Shown: piece after piece, positions 16,900 through 25,857 of the stretch | Layout: every line of letters starts with the position of its first letter | Position numbering within the stretch: the first letter of the stretch is position 1 | Position numbers and translations under genes: made by a program | Notes under the pieces: generated by a model | Database searches by the model: none | Seen by the model: only the letters and a program-made list of their open reading frames with translations | What the model was told of the DNA's origin: nothing | Origin: JAJDXW01 sp965223775 | GTDB lineage: Bacteria; Pseudomonadota; Gammaproteobacteria; HK1 | Assembly (NCBI GenBank): GCA_965223775.1 | Contig: OZ245021.1 | Coordinates: 3,968,001-4,032,000 of the forward strand | Reading direction: 5' to 3' | DNA: 64,000 bases

Positions 16900-17997
16900 T
16901 CAGGCGTGGGTCCGCGTCTTCTCCGGATCGTGGAACGGGATCCGCGAGACCGTCGCGCCGCAGCTAACCGTCTCGCCCTCGACCGCGAGCCGGGTGCCCG
17001 CCGAGGCCGCGTTCGGCGAGACATGGCAAAGCGCGAGCGATGCCTTCATTCGGTGTGACCAGGCCGGGCTGTTGACCACGCCGACCTCGGACCCGTCGAG
17101 GCGCAGGGTCGCGCCCGCGTCCACGGCGTCGTCGTGGTCCGCGACGATGCCGACCATCAGCACCTTGTTGGCTCCCTCCCGGGCGAAGACGGCCTCCTTG
17201 CCGCGAAAGTCGCCCTTCCCGCGCGAGACCGCCCAGCCCATCGTGACCTCCCAGGGCGAGTTCACCTCGGTCATGTCGTACGGATAGAAGAGCAACCCGG
17301 CCTCGATTCGGATCTTGTCGAGGCAGGTGAAGGAACAGGGAAGGATGCCGTGGCCCTTTCCCTGCTTGAGGATCTCTTCCCAGAGCGGCACGATGTGGTG
17401 GGCCGTCGCGAAGATCTCGTAGCCCCGCTCGCCGGAATAGCCGGTGCGCGAGAGCAGGACCGGGCGGCCGAAGAGCGTCGTCTGCACGTGGTGGAAATAG
17501 GGCAGCGCCGGCAGGTCGACGGGCGTATGCGGCGCGAGAAAATCGACCGCCTTCGGCCCCTGTAGCGAGATGTCGTGGAGGTCGTCGTCGAACTCGACAC
17601 TGGCGTTCCGGCCCTCGGCGCTTTCTTGCAGGCGCTCGAGGCAGGTGCCGGCGCCGTGAACCACGAGATAATCGTCCGGCGCGATATGGAAGATGATCGC
17701 GTCGTCGCAGATGCCGCCGTCGTCGAGCAGGAGCGGGCCGTAGGCCGAACGGCCGATCGGAACCCTGGTCATGTCGCGCGTGATGATGTGGTCGGCGACG
17801 GCGAGCGCGTCGGACCCGCGCAAATGCACCTTCTTGAGGCCCGAAACGTCGAACAACCCCGCCGCTTCGCGCACGGCATCGTGCTCGTCGCAAGGGTCGC
17901 TGTGATAGGTCCACGGCGCGCCCATGCCGTTCCAGTCTTCCAGATTGGAGCCAAGCGCCCGGTGGTGTGCCGCCAGGGCGGAGACACGTTCGTTCAT
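16900..17997 (-). CDS. GcvT-family aminomethyltransferase (folate-dependent)
   Basis: A 365-aa stand-alone GcvT-fold protein. It shows the folate-domain marks AAGLFDVSGLKKVHLRGSDA, LLSRTGYSGERGYEIFA, the RIEAG motif (LDKIRIEAGLLFYPYD) and the C-terminal barrel domain (FRGKEAVFAREGANK). It is not accompanied by gcvH or gcvP. It follows etfA by 34 nt in the TMADH/ETF operon, where the dehydrogenase releases formaldehyde. Transfer of that C1 unit to tetrahydrofolate in trans is a reasonable inference, mirroring the GcvT half of Tdm. The sequence does not resemble DMSP demethylase DmdA as I remember it. Confidence 0.82.
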   Translation of the reverse strand: MNERVSALAAHHRALGSNLEDWNGMGAPWTYHSDPCDEHDAVREAAGLFDVSGLKKVHLRGSDALAVADHIITRDMTRVPIGRSAYGPLLLDDGGICDDAIIFHIAPDDYLVVHGAGTCLERLQESAEGRNASVEFDDDLHDISLQGPKAVDFLAPHTPVDLPALPYFHHVQTTLFGRPVLLSRTGYSGERGYEIFATAHHIVPLWEEILKQGKGHGILPCSFTCLDKIRIEAGLLFYPYDMTEVNSPWEVTMGWAVSRGKGDFRGKEAVFAREGANKVLMVGIVADHDDAVDAGATLRLDGSEVGVVNSPAWSHRMKASLALCHVSPNAASAGTRLAVEGETVSCGATVSRIPFHDPEKTRTHA

Positions 17998-18031
17998 GGG
18001 TTCTCTCCTTCTCTCGCGCGTACGGTATTCG

Positions 18032-18997
18032 TCAGTTGAATTCCTGCTCCAGAGCGTCGGCGAGGGCGAAGATGTCCACGCACGCGCCGTGATGCGCGAC
18101 GCCGAAGATCGGCGCCTCCGAATCGGTGTTCACCGCGATGATCGTCTCGATATGCTTCATCCCGGCCAGGTGCTGGACGGCGCCGGAGATGCCGAACGCG
18201 AGGTAGAGCTTGCAGTTGGCCGCGATCGTGCCGGACTGGCCCACCTGATGGGCCTTCGGCAGCCAGCCCGAATCCGCCACCGGGCGCGAGCAGCCGAGCG
18301 TCGCGCCGAGGCGCTCGGCGAGCGCTGCGAAGCGTGGCAGGTTCTTGTCGTCCTGGACCGCGCGCCCGACCGAGAGAATGAACTCGGCCTTGGCGATATC
18401 GACATCGGCGGGCGGTGCCGGCAGATAGTCCACATGCCGGCCGGCGCCCGGCACGGCGCCGAGGTCGATTTCAAACGGTGCGATCCGCGCCGTGCCCGGC
18501 CCCTCCGGCGCCTTGAATGTCGCGCCGCGCAGCGTCAGCACGATCACCGGCTTTCCGGGAAAGCACAGGTCGAAGTTCACCTTTCCGCCGTAGCCGCTCC
18601 GGCTCGCGACGATCTCGTCGTCTTCGAGGGCCAGCCCGAAGACGTCCGACGCGAAGCCGGAGCCGAGGCGGGCGGCGACCGCAGGCCCGTAAGCCATGCC
18701 GCTCGCCGTGTGGCCGATCAGCACGAGTCGAGCCTCGCGCGCCCGGGCGAGCGCGCAGACGGCTTCCTCGTAGAGCGCGGGATCGAAATGCGGATCGGGT
18801 TGCGCAACCGTTGCGATTTCGTCCACCCCTTCGAGATCGGCGGCCCGGGCGAGAGCATCGGCCGGGCTGCCGATGACGGCAACCGCGAGCGGCCCGCCGA
18901 ACCCTTCCTTGATCGCCGCGGCGGCGCCGATCATTTCGAGCGTGACATCGCGCAGCGCCCCGTCGAAATGCTCGGCAACGACAAGGATACCGCCCAT
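18032..18997 (-). CDS. etfA: Electron transfer flavoprotein alpha subunit
   Basis: A 321-aa ETF alpha subunit. The start at 18997 gives MGGILVVAEHFDG, the classic N-terminus, and overlaps the stop of the upstream fusion gene as TGATG, so translation is coupled. The C-terminal FAD-binding region shows LGCSRPVADSGWLPKAHQVGQ, TIAANCKLYLAFGISGAVQH and IIAVNTDSEAPIF. Its partner beta subunit is not a separate protein but the C-terminal domain of the preceding gene. It should accept electrons from trimethylamine dehydrogenase, as in Methylophilus. Confidence 0.92.
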   Translation of the reverse strand: MGGILVVAEHFDGALRDVTLEMIGAAAAIKEGFGGPLAVAVIGSPADALARAADLEGVDEIATVAQPDPHFDPALYEEAVCALARAREARLVLIGHTASGMAYGPAVAARLGSGFASDVFGLALEDDEIVASRSGYGGKVNFDLCFPGKPVIVLTLRGATFKAPEGPGTARIAPFEIDLGAVPGAGRHVDYLPAPPADVDIAKAEFILSVGRAVQDDKNLPRFAALAERLGATLGCSRPVADSGWLPKAHQVGQSGTIAANCKLYLAFGISGAVQHLAGMKHIETIIAVNTDSEAPIFGVAHHGACVDIFALADALEQEFN

Positions 18998-21900
18998 CAG
19001 CCTTCTCCCCGCTTCTCGCGGATGATTCCGGCGACGGCCCTGGCGATTGCGGCCGCATCGCCCTCGATCATCGCCGCGCGCCCGGTCCTTGGCGGCTCGT
19101 AGATCCGGCGCACCACCGCGCCCGCCTGATCGAGGCCGACGGCGCTCCCGTCCACGACGGCGATGGTCTTCTTCTTCGCCTGCTTGATCATGCGCATCGT
19201 CGCGTAGCGTGGCGTGTTGCCGCCGGTCTGGACCGTCAGGAGCGCCGGCGCGGGCAGCACGATCCGGTGGCGCGTCCCGCCCTCCAGCTCCCGGGTCACG
19301 GTCATCGTCTCGCCACCCGTCCACGCGACGCCGAGCACGACGGCCGCGTGCGGGAGGTCGAGAATCCGCGCGAGCGCGGAGCCGGTGGCGCCCTGGGCCA
19401 GATCGGCCGATTGCGCGCCCGTCAATACCAGATCCGGCTCTTCCTGCTTGACGACGCCCGCGATCGCGCGCGCGATGGTGACCGGGTCGGCATCGTGCAA
19501 CGTCTCGTCCCAAACGCGGACCGCACGGGACGCGCCCTTGGCGAGCACACGGCGCAGCGTCTCGTCGGCGTCGGGCGGGCCGATCGTGACCGCCACGACC
19601 TCACCCGCGCCGGTCCGCTCGGTGAGGAGCAGCGCCTCCTCGACTGCCGCGTCGTCCCATTCGTTCAAGGCGTACTCGAAATACTCGTCCGCGATGGCGC
19701 GCGCACCATCGGCGATGGTGAAATCCGCGCTCAGCTCGCCGACTCGCTTGACGGCTACAAGCACCCGGGGCCCGTCTTTGGGCGGCACCGGGTAGGGCGG
19801 CAGGGTCGCGGCGCCGACCGGGGCCGCGCGCCACGAGACATCGGCCGGCGCGGCCACGGCCGGCTCCGCGGCCGGTGCGGGCAGAGCCGCGGGCCGGGCC
19901 GGCGAAGCGACCTCGAGTCCCGCCGGGGCGGGGGTCTTGCCGGCGAGCTCGGCCAGCACCCGCTCGGCCACGGCGCCCGCGAGCCGATCCGCCACCGTGT
20001 CGGTGATGCGCGCCGCGGCGACCTCGGCGATGCGATCGACGAGCGCGGGAAGCTCCTCGAGGTCGAGGCTCTTCAGATCGATCGCCTCGGCCACGAGCTC
20101 CGCAAGATCCCGGACGACGAATTCCTCCTCGTGGCCGCTGGTCTTGCGCGCGTCTTCGAACATGGTCATGTCCTTCGGGCAGCAGACGACGAACGCATCG
20201 AAATCACCCAGGGCCGCCGCCTCGTGCATCCGGTTCTCGGACGGCTTCTCCTTGCCGACCGGATCGGCCATCCAGATTCGCCCGCCGCCAGCGCCGCAGC
20301 AAAACGAATTGTCGCGGGAGCGCGGCATCTCGACGAGCTCGCAGCCGATCAGCTCGAGCACCCGACGCGGCTCGTCGTAATTGCCGTTGAGCCGCCCGAG
20401 ATGGCACGGGTCATGGAGCGTGACCCGCTTGCCGAGCGGCTTGACGACCTTGAGACGGCCGCTTTCGAGCAACTCCGCCAGCACGCTCGTATAGTGGCGG
20501 ATGGGCGCGACCTCGCCGAAGTCGGGGTACTCGTTGCGAATCGTATTGTAGGTGTGCGGATCCGTGGTCACGATGGTGGCGAACTGCCGTGCCGCCGCCA
20601 TCTGCGCGAGATTGTGCTCGACGAGTGTCTCGAAGAGCCCTTCCTCGCCGACCCGGCGCACGTCGTTGCCCGCCGTCCGCTCACTGTCGTAGAGCAGTCC
20701 GTAATCGAGTCCGGCGGCGCGGAAGAGACGTGCCACGGTTCGAGAGACCCCCTGGTTGCGGGGGTCGTAGGAGGCATAATCGCCTACGAACCAGAGATGC
20801 TCGGCGGGCTGCGCGCGGATGTCCTTGACGGCGAACTCGAGCTCGTCGGTCCATTTGCCGCGGGCGCGCGAGCTGTCGCCGAAGCTGTTGCCGCGGTTCG
20901 CGATGGCATCCAGGGTGTCGCGCAACTGCTGTTCCATCGTGCCTTCTTCGACCAGATGGCGACGCATCTGCACGATCATCGTCGGGTGCTCGATGCCGAC
21001 CGGGCAGATCTCCATGCATGCGCCGCAGGTGCGGCACGACCAGAGCGTCTCCGGCTCGATTACCTCGCCGATGAGAGCCGGAGCCGCCGCGCGCGGGCGC
21101 ATTGCGGCGCGCGCCGCATGCGTGCGCAGATCGAGGATCAGGTCGCGCGGGCTGAGCGGCGCACCGGTGTTCGTGGCCGGGCAGGCTTCGTGGCAACGAC
21201 CGCACTTGGTGCACGCATCGAAATTGAGGAGATCCTTCCAGGAGAACTGGTCGAGAGCCCCGACCCCGACCGCGGGCTCGGTCTCGGCCTCCTCGCCGGG
21301 ACTCTCAAGCGGCTTTGGAAGGCGGCTGAGGGCCTGCCGGTCGCGGCTGGAGAGCGAACCGAGGACCGCAATCAGATGCTTGGCCTTGGTCCATGGGATC
21401 GCGGCGATGAAGGCGAGCGAGGCGATCCCGTGAATCCACCAGTTGGCTCTCCGGATCGCGGCCGCCGCCGCATCGTCCATTCCGAGGCCGAGCATGGCCT
21501 GGGCGAGTGCCCAGCCGACCGGAGACCACGGCCCCCACGGCGGCTGATCCTGCGCGAGGCGTACGCCTTCCTGCAGGAAGCCGGTCAGCCCGACCAGGAG
21601 CAGGGCCCAGAGGAACAGGGCATCCTCGAACCGCCAGGCGCGCGCGCTCGGTCTCATGGCGGCCTCGCCGCGATAGTCCCGCCGATAGGCGAGCTTCGCG
21701 GGCCTCGTATGCCAGCGGCGCCACATCATGTAGGCGATCCCGGCGATGAGCCCGAGGCCGGCGAGATCGGCGACGAGGCTGAAGACGAGATAGAACGTGC
21801 CGTGCCAGAACGTGAAGCCGAATAACGGCTTGGTAATGTCGTACTCGATCGTGATGATGCTTGTCGCCGCGAACAGCAGGAGAAAGCCGTAGAAGATCAG

Positions 21901-22143
21901 CGTATGGGCGTGGCCCGCGGTCCGGTCGCGCCGGCGGACGGTTCGGTGGGAAAAGATGTCGGCCAGCATGCGCCGGAAGCCCCGCCAGGGATGAACCGGC
22001 ACCGGGGTCTTCCGGCCGCGCGTGTATCTGAAGACGTGCCACCCGATGCCCGCTACGCAGACCGCCATCGCGCTGAACGCGATGGCGAAGAAGAGCGCAT
22101 AGGCAAAGGGCGCGATTCCCCAGAATAGCTCGCGGGTCTCCAC
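18997..22143 (-). CDS. Fusion: DgcB-like membrane Fe-S oxidoreductase + ETF beta subunit
   Basis: One uninterrupted 1048-aa frame. Residues 1-260 hold about six membrane helices. Two [4Fe-4S] motifs follow: CTKCGRCHEACP (Cys311/314/317/321) and CRTCGACMEICP (Cys370/373/376/380). Next come two CCG domains (LHDPCHLGRLNG, SFCCGAGGG, VVCCPKDM) as in DgcB/HdrD-type proteins. An Ala/Pro-rich linker (about 690-790) leads to a complete ETF beta domain (790-1048; RVLVAVKRVGELSADF, LVLTGAQSADLAQGATG, APALLTVQTGGNTPRYATM). In Pseudomonas, dgcB and etfB are separate genes. The fusion would tether ETF directly to its membrane quinone reductase. etfA follows with a 1-nt overlap; the TMADH gene precedes it by 135 nt. 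Confidence 0.9.
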   Translation of the reverse strand: METRELFWGIAPFAYALFFAIAFSAMAVCVAGIGWHVFRYTRGRKTPVPVHPWRGFRRMLADIFSHRTVRRRDRTAGHAHTLIFYGFLLLFAATSIITIEYDITKPLFGFTFWHGTFYLVFSLVADLAGLGLIAGIAYMMWRRWHTRPAKLAYRRDYRGEAAMRPSARAWRFEDALFLWALLLVGLTGFLQEGVRLAQDQPPWGPWSPVGWALAQAMLGLGMDDAAAAAIRRANWWIHGIASLAFIAAIPWTKAKHLIAVLGSLSSRDRQALSRLPKPLESPGEEAETEPAVGVGALDQFSWKDLLNFDACTKCGRCHEACPATNTGAPLSPRDLILDLRTHAARAAMRPRAAAPALIGEVIEPETLWSCRTCGACMEICPVGIEHPTMIVQMRRHLVEEGTMEQQLRDTLDAIANRGNSFGDSSRARGKWTDELEFAVKDIRAQPAEHLWFVGDYASYDPRNQGVSRTVARLFRAAGLDYGLLYDSERTAGNDVRRVGEEGLFETLVEHNLAQMAAARQFATIVTTDPHTYNTIRNEYPDFGEVAPIRHYTSVLAELLESGRLKVVKPLGKRVTLHDPCHLGRLNGNYDEPRRVLELIGCELVEMPRSRDNSFCCGAGGGRIWMADPVGKEKPSENRMHEAAALGDFDAFVVCCPKDMTMFEDARKTSGHEEEFVVRDLAELVAEAIDLKSLDLEELPALVDRIAEVAAARITDTVADRLAGAVAERVLAELAGKTPAPAGLEVASPARPAALPAPAAEPAVAAPADVSWRAAPVGAATLPPYPVPPKDGPRVLVAVKRVGELSADFTIADGARAIADEYFEYALNEWDDAAVEEALLLTERTGAGEVVAVTIGPPDADETLRRVLAKGASRAVRVWDETLHDADPVTIARAIAGVVKQEEPDLVLTGAQSADLAQGATGSALARILDLPHAAVVLGVAWTGGETMTVTRELEGGTRHRIVLPAPALLTVQTGGNTPRYATMRMIKQAKKKTIAVVDGSAVGLDQAGAVVRRIYEPPRTGRAAMIEGDAAAIARAVAGIIREKRGEG

Positions 22144-22278
22144 GCGATCACTCGCCGCCGACGCTTACCATAGCGCGGCCGTGGCGAATGAGGGCGGCGC
22201 CATGGCCCGAATCGCTCGGAATGCGCCGCCTGCCGCCTTCCCCCTGGTCCTTGAAGCTTTGTCAGGCGGCGCCACGCC

Positions 22279-24474
22279 TCAGACGGCCCCGCCGTTCCCC
22301 GGGAGCTCGGGATAGGTCCTGGCGCCCCAGATTTGCCGCTCGCGGATCCAGGGCAGCGGGTACTGCGGGTTGTCCGATTCGAATTCGCGCGCGAGCCGAT
22401 GCCCGTCGAAGATCGCATCGGCGATCATCCGGGGCGCGTAGCAATCGCCGATGTGGAAGATGTTGTCGATCTCCTCGTCCGCCCATGCGGCCTTGCGGGC
22501 CTTGAGTTCCGTGAACAGCGCGGCGTTGGAGATCCGGCCGGTGGCGAGCACCAGCGTGTCGCAGGTCAATTCGTCGATGTGGGTATTGGCTACGCGCGGC
22601 AGTTCACCCGTTCGCGGGTCGGTCGTCCGGCGATAGCCGTCGCCGGACATCGGGTAGGTCCGGACCGTGAGCTCGTTGCCGACTTCGACGGAGTCGACCC
22701 AGCAGCCGTTCATCTCGCGAATGCCCTTTTCGTGCATCATCCGGTGCAGGTTCGGCGCCTCGAGGGTGTAGTGCGTGTAGTCCGCCGCCGAGCCGAGCTG
22801 CGTGACCACCGTGACCTGCTTGCCCTGGTCGATGAGATATTCGGCAACGCTCACCCCGGTGTAGTAGCCCTCGCCTTCGAGCACTACGACGCGGTCGCCG
22901 ACGGCCTTGCCCGCCATGATCTGCTCGGGCGTGCACACCTGGGCACACGTGGCGTCCGCCCCCGGAATCGGCGCATGGGTGACGCTGCTCAAACCATTGA
23001 TAGCCCAATGCGACCCGACCGCGATGATCACGCGGTCCGCACCGTAGGCCAGTACGTCATCCGCGCTCATTTCGCCGACGCCCGTGTGCACCTCGACCGA
23101 TTTGAGCTTGTCCAACTGGATCTGGCGATAGCTGGTCACACGACCCCACTCGGCGAGACCCGGGAATCGCTGGATATATCGAATGCAGCCGCCGATCTCG
23201 TCGTCGGCCTCGCGCAGATGGACGTCGTAGCCACGCTCCCCGAGAACGCGTGCGCACTCCATGCCCGCGGGCCCGGCTCCAACGACGAGGACCGAGCAGG
23301 GATCGGCCGCCTTCTCGAAATTTTCCGGATGCCAGCCGCGCCGGTATTCCTCCATCGAGGTCGCGTTCTGGGTGCAGATGAGCGGCGGCCCGCCGATCTC
23401 CCAGCGCGAAATGCACATGTTGCAGCCGATGCACTCGCGGATGTCATCGAGCCGCCCTTCCTCGATTTTCTTCGGTAGAAAGGGATCGGAGATCGACGGA
23501 CGCGCGGCGCCGATGATGTCGGCTTGGCCCGAGGTGATGATCTGGACCATGTCGTCCGGGCTCGTGACCCGCCCGACACCGAGCACCGGCGTCTTCGCAA
23601 TGCTCTTGACGTCCTTGACCCAGGGCTTCTGGTGGTTCGCCTTGTAGAAGCGCGAAGGGCCGGCATCCTCACCCCATTCCGCGATGTCGCCGATATTGAC
23701 GTCCCAGAGGTCCACGACACCCTCCCGGGTTGCGAGCTCCACGAACTTGAGCCCGTCGTCGCCGACCTCGACGCCGTCGGCGCCGTAGAGCGTGTCGATC
23801 GCGAAGCGCGTGGCCACCGCGCAGTTGTCGCCGACTGCTTCCTTCACCGCCGCGAGCGATTCGATCCAGAACCGCGCGCGATTCTCCAAGCTGCCGCCGT
23901 ATCCGTCGGTGCGCTTGTTGTAGAACTTCGAGAGGAACTGGAGCGGCAGATAGCTGTGCGCCCCGTAGACATAGATGATGTCGAAGCCGGCCCGCTCGGC
24001 GCGCTTCGCGGCTTCGACGTACATCCGGATCAGGTCCTTGATGTCGTCCTCGTCCGCCTCGCGCGGATAGGTCCGCGTTTCGAACTCCGAGGCGATCTGC
24101 GACGGGCCGCGCGGCACCGCACGGCTTTCCATGCACGGCGCATGCGCGCCGCCGTACCACATCTCGATGCCCGCGAGGGAGCCCCATTTGTGGATCTCGT
24201 CGCACATGTAGCCGAGATTGAGGACGTCGCCTTCGTCCCAGATGCGCGCGGACACGCGGTGCATGTCGTCGGATTCCGGATGGATGGAGCAGTACTCCGT
24301 GCAGATGCCGCCCCATCCGCCCTCGGCCTTCACGCCGCGGAAGGCGGCCTGCGCACCCGGCCGCTCCGAGCCCGCGCCGTTGCAGTGGGGGACCTGATAG
24401 AAGCGGTTCTTCATGGTCTTCGGACCGATCCGGATCGGCTCGAACAGACAATCGTACTTGGGATCACGTGCCAT
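22279..24474 (-). CDS. tmd: Trimethylamine dehydrogenase
   Basis: A 731-aa iron-sulfur flavoprotein, co-linear with Methylophilus TMADH. In that numbering (Met as 0): Cys30 for the covalent 6-S-cysteinyl FMN (YQVPHC); the aromatic cage Tyr60, Trp264 (AEWGEDAG) and Trp355; and the [4Fe-4S] ligands in CIGCNMCISRWEIGGPPLIC. Tyr60, Ser74 and Trp105 match the TMA enzyme; dimethylamine dehydrogenases have Gln, Thr and Phe there. C-terminal FAD/ADP-type domains follow (VLVVGAGPAGMECARVL). The reaction is TMA + H2O to dimethylamine + formaldehyde, with electrons going to ETF encoded downstream. An adjacent DgcA-like (dimethylglycine) role is possible given the neighbours but the cage residues argue for TMA. 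Confidence 0.9.
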   Translation of the reverse strand: MARDPKYDCLFEPIRIGPKTMKNRFYQVPHCNGAGSERPGAQAAFRGVKAEGGWGGICTEYCSIHPESDDMHRVSARIWDEGDVLNLGYMCDEIHKWGSLAGIEMWYGGAHAPCMESRAVPRGPSQIASEFETRTYPREADEDDIKDLIRMYVEAAKRAERAGFDIIYVYGAHSYLPLQFLSKFYNKRTDGYGGSLENRARFWIESLAAVKEAVGDNCAVATRFAIDTLYGADGVEVGDDGLKFVELATREGVVDLWDVNIGDIAEWGEDAGPSRFYKANHQKPWVKDVKSIAKTPVLGVGRVTSPDDMVQIITSGQADIIGAARPSISDPFLPKKIEEGRLDDIRECIGCNMCISRWEIGGPPLICTQNATSMEEYRRGWHPENFEKAADPCSVLVVGAGPAGMECARVLGERGYDVHLREADDEIGGCIRYIQRFPGLAEWGRVTSYRQIQLDKLKSVEVHTGVGEMSADDVLAYGADRVIIAVGSHWAINGLSSVTHAPIPGADATCAQVCTPEQIMAGKAVGDRVVVLEGEGYYTGVSVAEYLIDQGKQVTVVTQLGSAADYTHYTLEAPNLHRMMHEKGIREMNGCWVDSVEVGNELTVRTYPMSGDGYRRTTDPRTGELPRVANTHIDELTCDTLVLATGRISNAALFTELKARKAAWADEEIDNIFHIGDCYAPRMIADAIFDGHRLAREFESDNPQYPLPWIRERQIWGARTYPELPGNGGAV

Positions 24475-24888
24475 CGGGTATCACCTCCCGTCCGTTCCAC
24501 CGGCGTCTGTCTTCCGCGAAGTGCCGACGCTCCGTGCAGTGGTGGCCTCTACACGGCGTATCGGTCGCAACTTCGCCAAGGTTGAGATTCGATCATACTC
24601 AGAACGTGGCGATGGTGACAAGAACAAATTTCTTCGATCCGTGTGCGCTGTCGGCAGGTAATTGATTCCGGTTGGGCATACCGTGCGAGCCAACGTCCCT
24701 GCGCCGGGATAAATCGACTTGAGTATTTGTTATTTCTTGTATTATCGGCCATGATGAGCTGTGGGACAGAATTTCCTGATCAGGGGGAAACGCTGGACGC
24801 AAGTCATTGAACAACAGTCAATTCGGAGGATATCGGCAGCGGATGGGCTTGCCGGTGCCTCATGGTCACGCGTGGCAAGGCCGAACCT
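24475..24888 (-). promoter_or_regulatory. AT-richer 414-nt leader/promoter region of tmd
   Basis: The stretch 24590-24780 is markedly less GC-rich than its surroundings and holds the tmd promoter listed separately. Short frames inside it have no protein-like features. I see no structured RNA that I recognise; the predicted 5' leader is about 110 nt. Confidence 0.5.
24592..24621 (-). promoter_or_regulatory. Sigma-70-type promoter for tmd
   Basis: On the minus strand TTGTCA (24621-24616) and TATGAT (24597-24592) are 18 nt apart; each differs from consensus by one base. It points toward the tmd start at 24474. Confidence 0.5.
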
Positions 24889-25509
24889 TCATCGAGCGCG
24901 TTTCGACCCCCGGTCCGAGTTGATGAGGAGCACCGCTCCGAGCAGCCGCCGCCAGTCGTTGAAGGCTCGAGGGCATTCGCGCCGCCACCGTTCGAGCCGG
25001 TCGGACTCGTCGGGCCGGCCGTCGCGCCTCGCCACCAGGACGGCCCTGCCCTCCCGCGCGAGAACCCGGTAGCGTTCGCGCGGGAACCGGTCGTAGGCGC
25101 CCCGGTGCTTGGACTCGAGGCGCAGGTGGAACGTGGAGCTTCGCGCCCGGGCGACGGGTTCGAGCGACGCGACCCATCCCTCTCCCGCATCCCAGAGCGC
25201 GAGTGCCTCGTCGAGCAGCCGCTTTGCGCTGGCCGTATCTCCCCCCCGGCGTTCGGCGACCCCGAGGTTCGCCACGCTCGTCGCCACCCGCAGATCGCCC
25301 GGCGGCAGATGCTCCCGGGCGAGATCGAGGGCGCCGCGCCAGAGCTCCCCGGCTTCCGCCGGGTCGCCCTCCCGCTCGCACTCGGCGCCCGCCTCCTGAA
25401 TCTGCTCCCAGATGACCTCCGCGTTCGTCCAGCCGGCCCGTTCCAGTGCGGACGGGTCCGGAATCGGAGTCGCAATCGTGTCGGGGCCCTTGTTGAAATC
25501 GCCGGCCAT
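24889..25509 (-). CDS. TPR-type hypothetical protein
   Basis: A 206-aa protein. Residues about 25-110 contain tetratricopeptide-like helices (EREGDPAEAGELWRGALDLAR, TSVANLGVAERRGGDTASAK, LLDEALALW). The C-terminal part is basic and Arg-rich, with LGAVLLINSDRG at the end. ATG 25509 gives MAGDFNKGP; an in-frame TTG 13 codons upstream would add a hydrophobic TLVLIFAS stretch resembling a short signal peptide, so the start is uncertain. It diverges from the Lon-N gene and is not part of the methylamine operon. Confidence 0.6.
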   Translation of the reverse strand: MAGDFNKGPDTIATPIPDPSALERAGWTNAEVIWEQIQEAGAECEREGDPAEAGELWRGALDLAREHLPPGDLRVATSVANLGVAERRGGDTASAKRLLDEALALWDAGEGWVASLEPVARARSSTFHLRLESKHRGAYDRFPRERYRVLAREGRAVLVARRDGRPDESDRLERWRRECPRAFNDWRRLLGAVLLINSDRGSKRAR

Positions 25510-25857
25510 CGAATCGGTTCCGGAAGCGAAGATCAGAACGAGAGTCAAAACCCTGCGGGCGGGTTCGTCAATCCCGGCTCGACTCCGGCCCCGCCCGGAA
25601 CGTCTCGCGACCCCGCCCGCGCCCCGCCCGCGCCGGGAAGGAAGGTACGCTCGTTGCGCCGCGCCGCGAAATGTGCGATGGATTGACCGGGACCGGAGGA
25701 TCGCCGAGGCGATGGGCGGAGCTGTGACACGAGGGGGCGAAAGCCGATCCGGAAGCCGGTGCGCAAGCCGGCCCGAAGGCCGGGCCGGAAGCCGACCCGA
25801 AGGCCGGACCGCCGGACCCTCCCGATCCGGGACAAGCCGGGGGCGGCGCCCGCGATC
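25510..25857. other. Intergenic region with 12-nt tandem repeat
   Basis: 348 nt between divergent genes. It contains a GC-rich segment with no clear promoter and, at 25741-25812, six tandem 12-nt units of the form AAGCCGNNCCGN. Translated in the frame of the downstream gene they give repeated [K/R]-P-x-R. Confidence 0.6.
25741..25812 (+). repeat. Six-copy 12-nt tandem repeat encoding KPxR-like units
   Basis: Units AAGCCGATCCGG, AAGCCGGTGCGC, AAGCCGGCCCGA, AGGCCGGGCCGG, AAGCCGACCCGA and AGGCCGGACCGC follow one another exactly. It may be a basic, disordered N-terminal extension of the Lon-N protein if translation starts at the GTG at 25759, or simply untranslated leader. Confidence 0.7.

Noticed and set aside
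16900..17997. DMSP demethylase DmdA or glycine-cleavage GcvT
   Set aside because: The sequence does not resemble DmdA as recalled, and no gcvH or gcvP is nearby.
18997..22143. Frameshift joining two separate genes
   Set aside because: The frame is open throughout, the linker has normal Ala/Pro composition, and no internal ribosome site with a start was evident before the ETF beta domain. It still deserves read-level confirmation.
22279..24474. Dimethylglycine demethylase (DgcA) or dimethylamine dehydrogenase as the identity of the flavoprotein
   Set aside because: Neighbouring DgcB/Etf genes made DgcA plausible, but length, near-collinear sequence and residues Tyr60, Ser74, Trp105, Trp264 and Trp355 match trimethylamine dehydrogenase.
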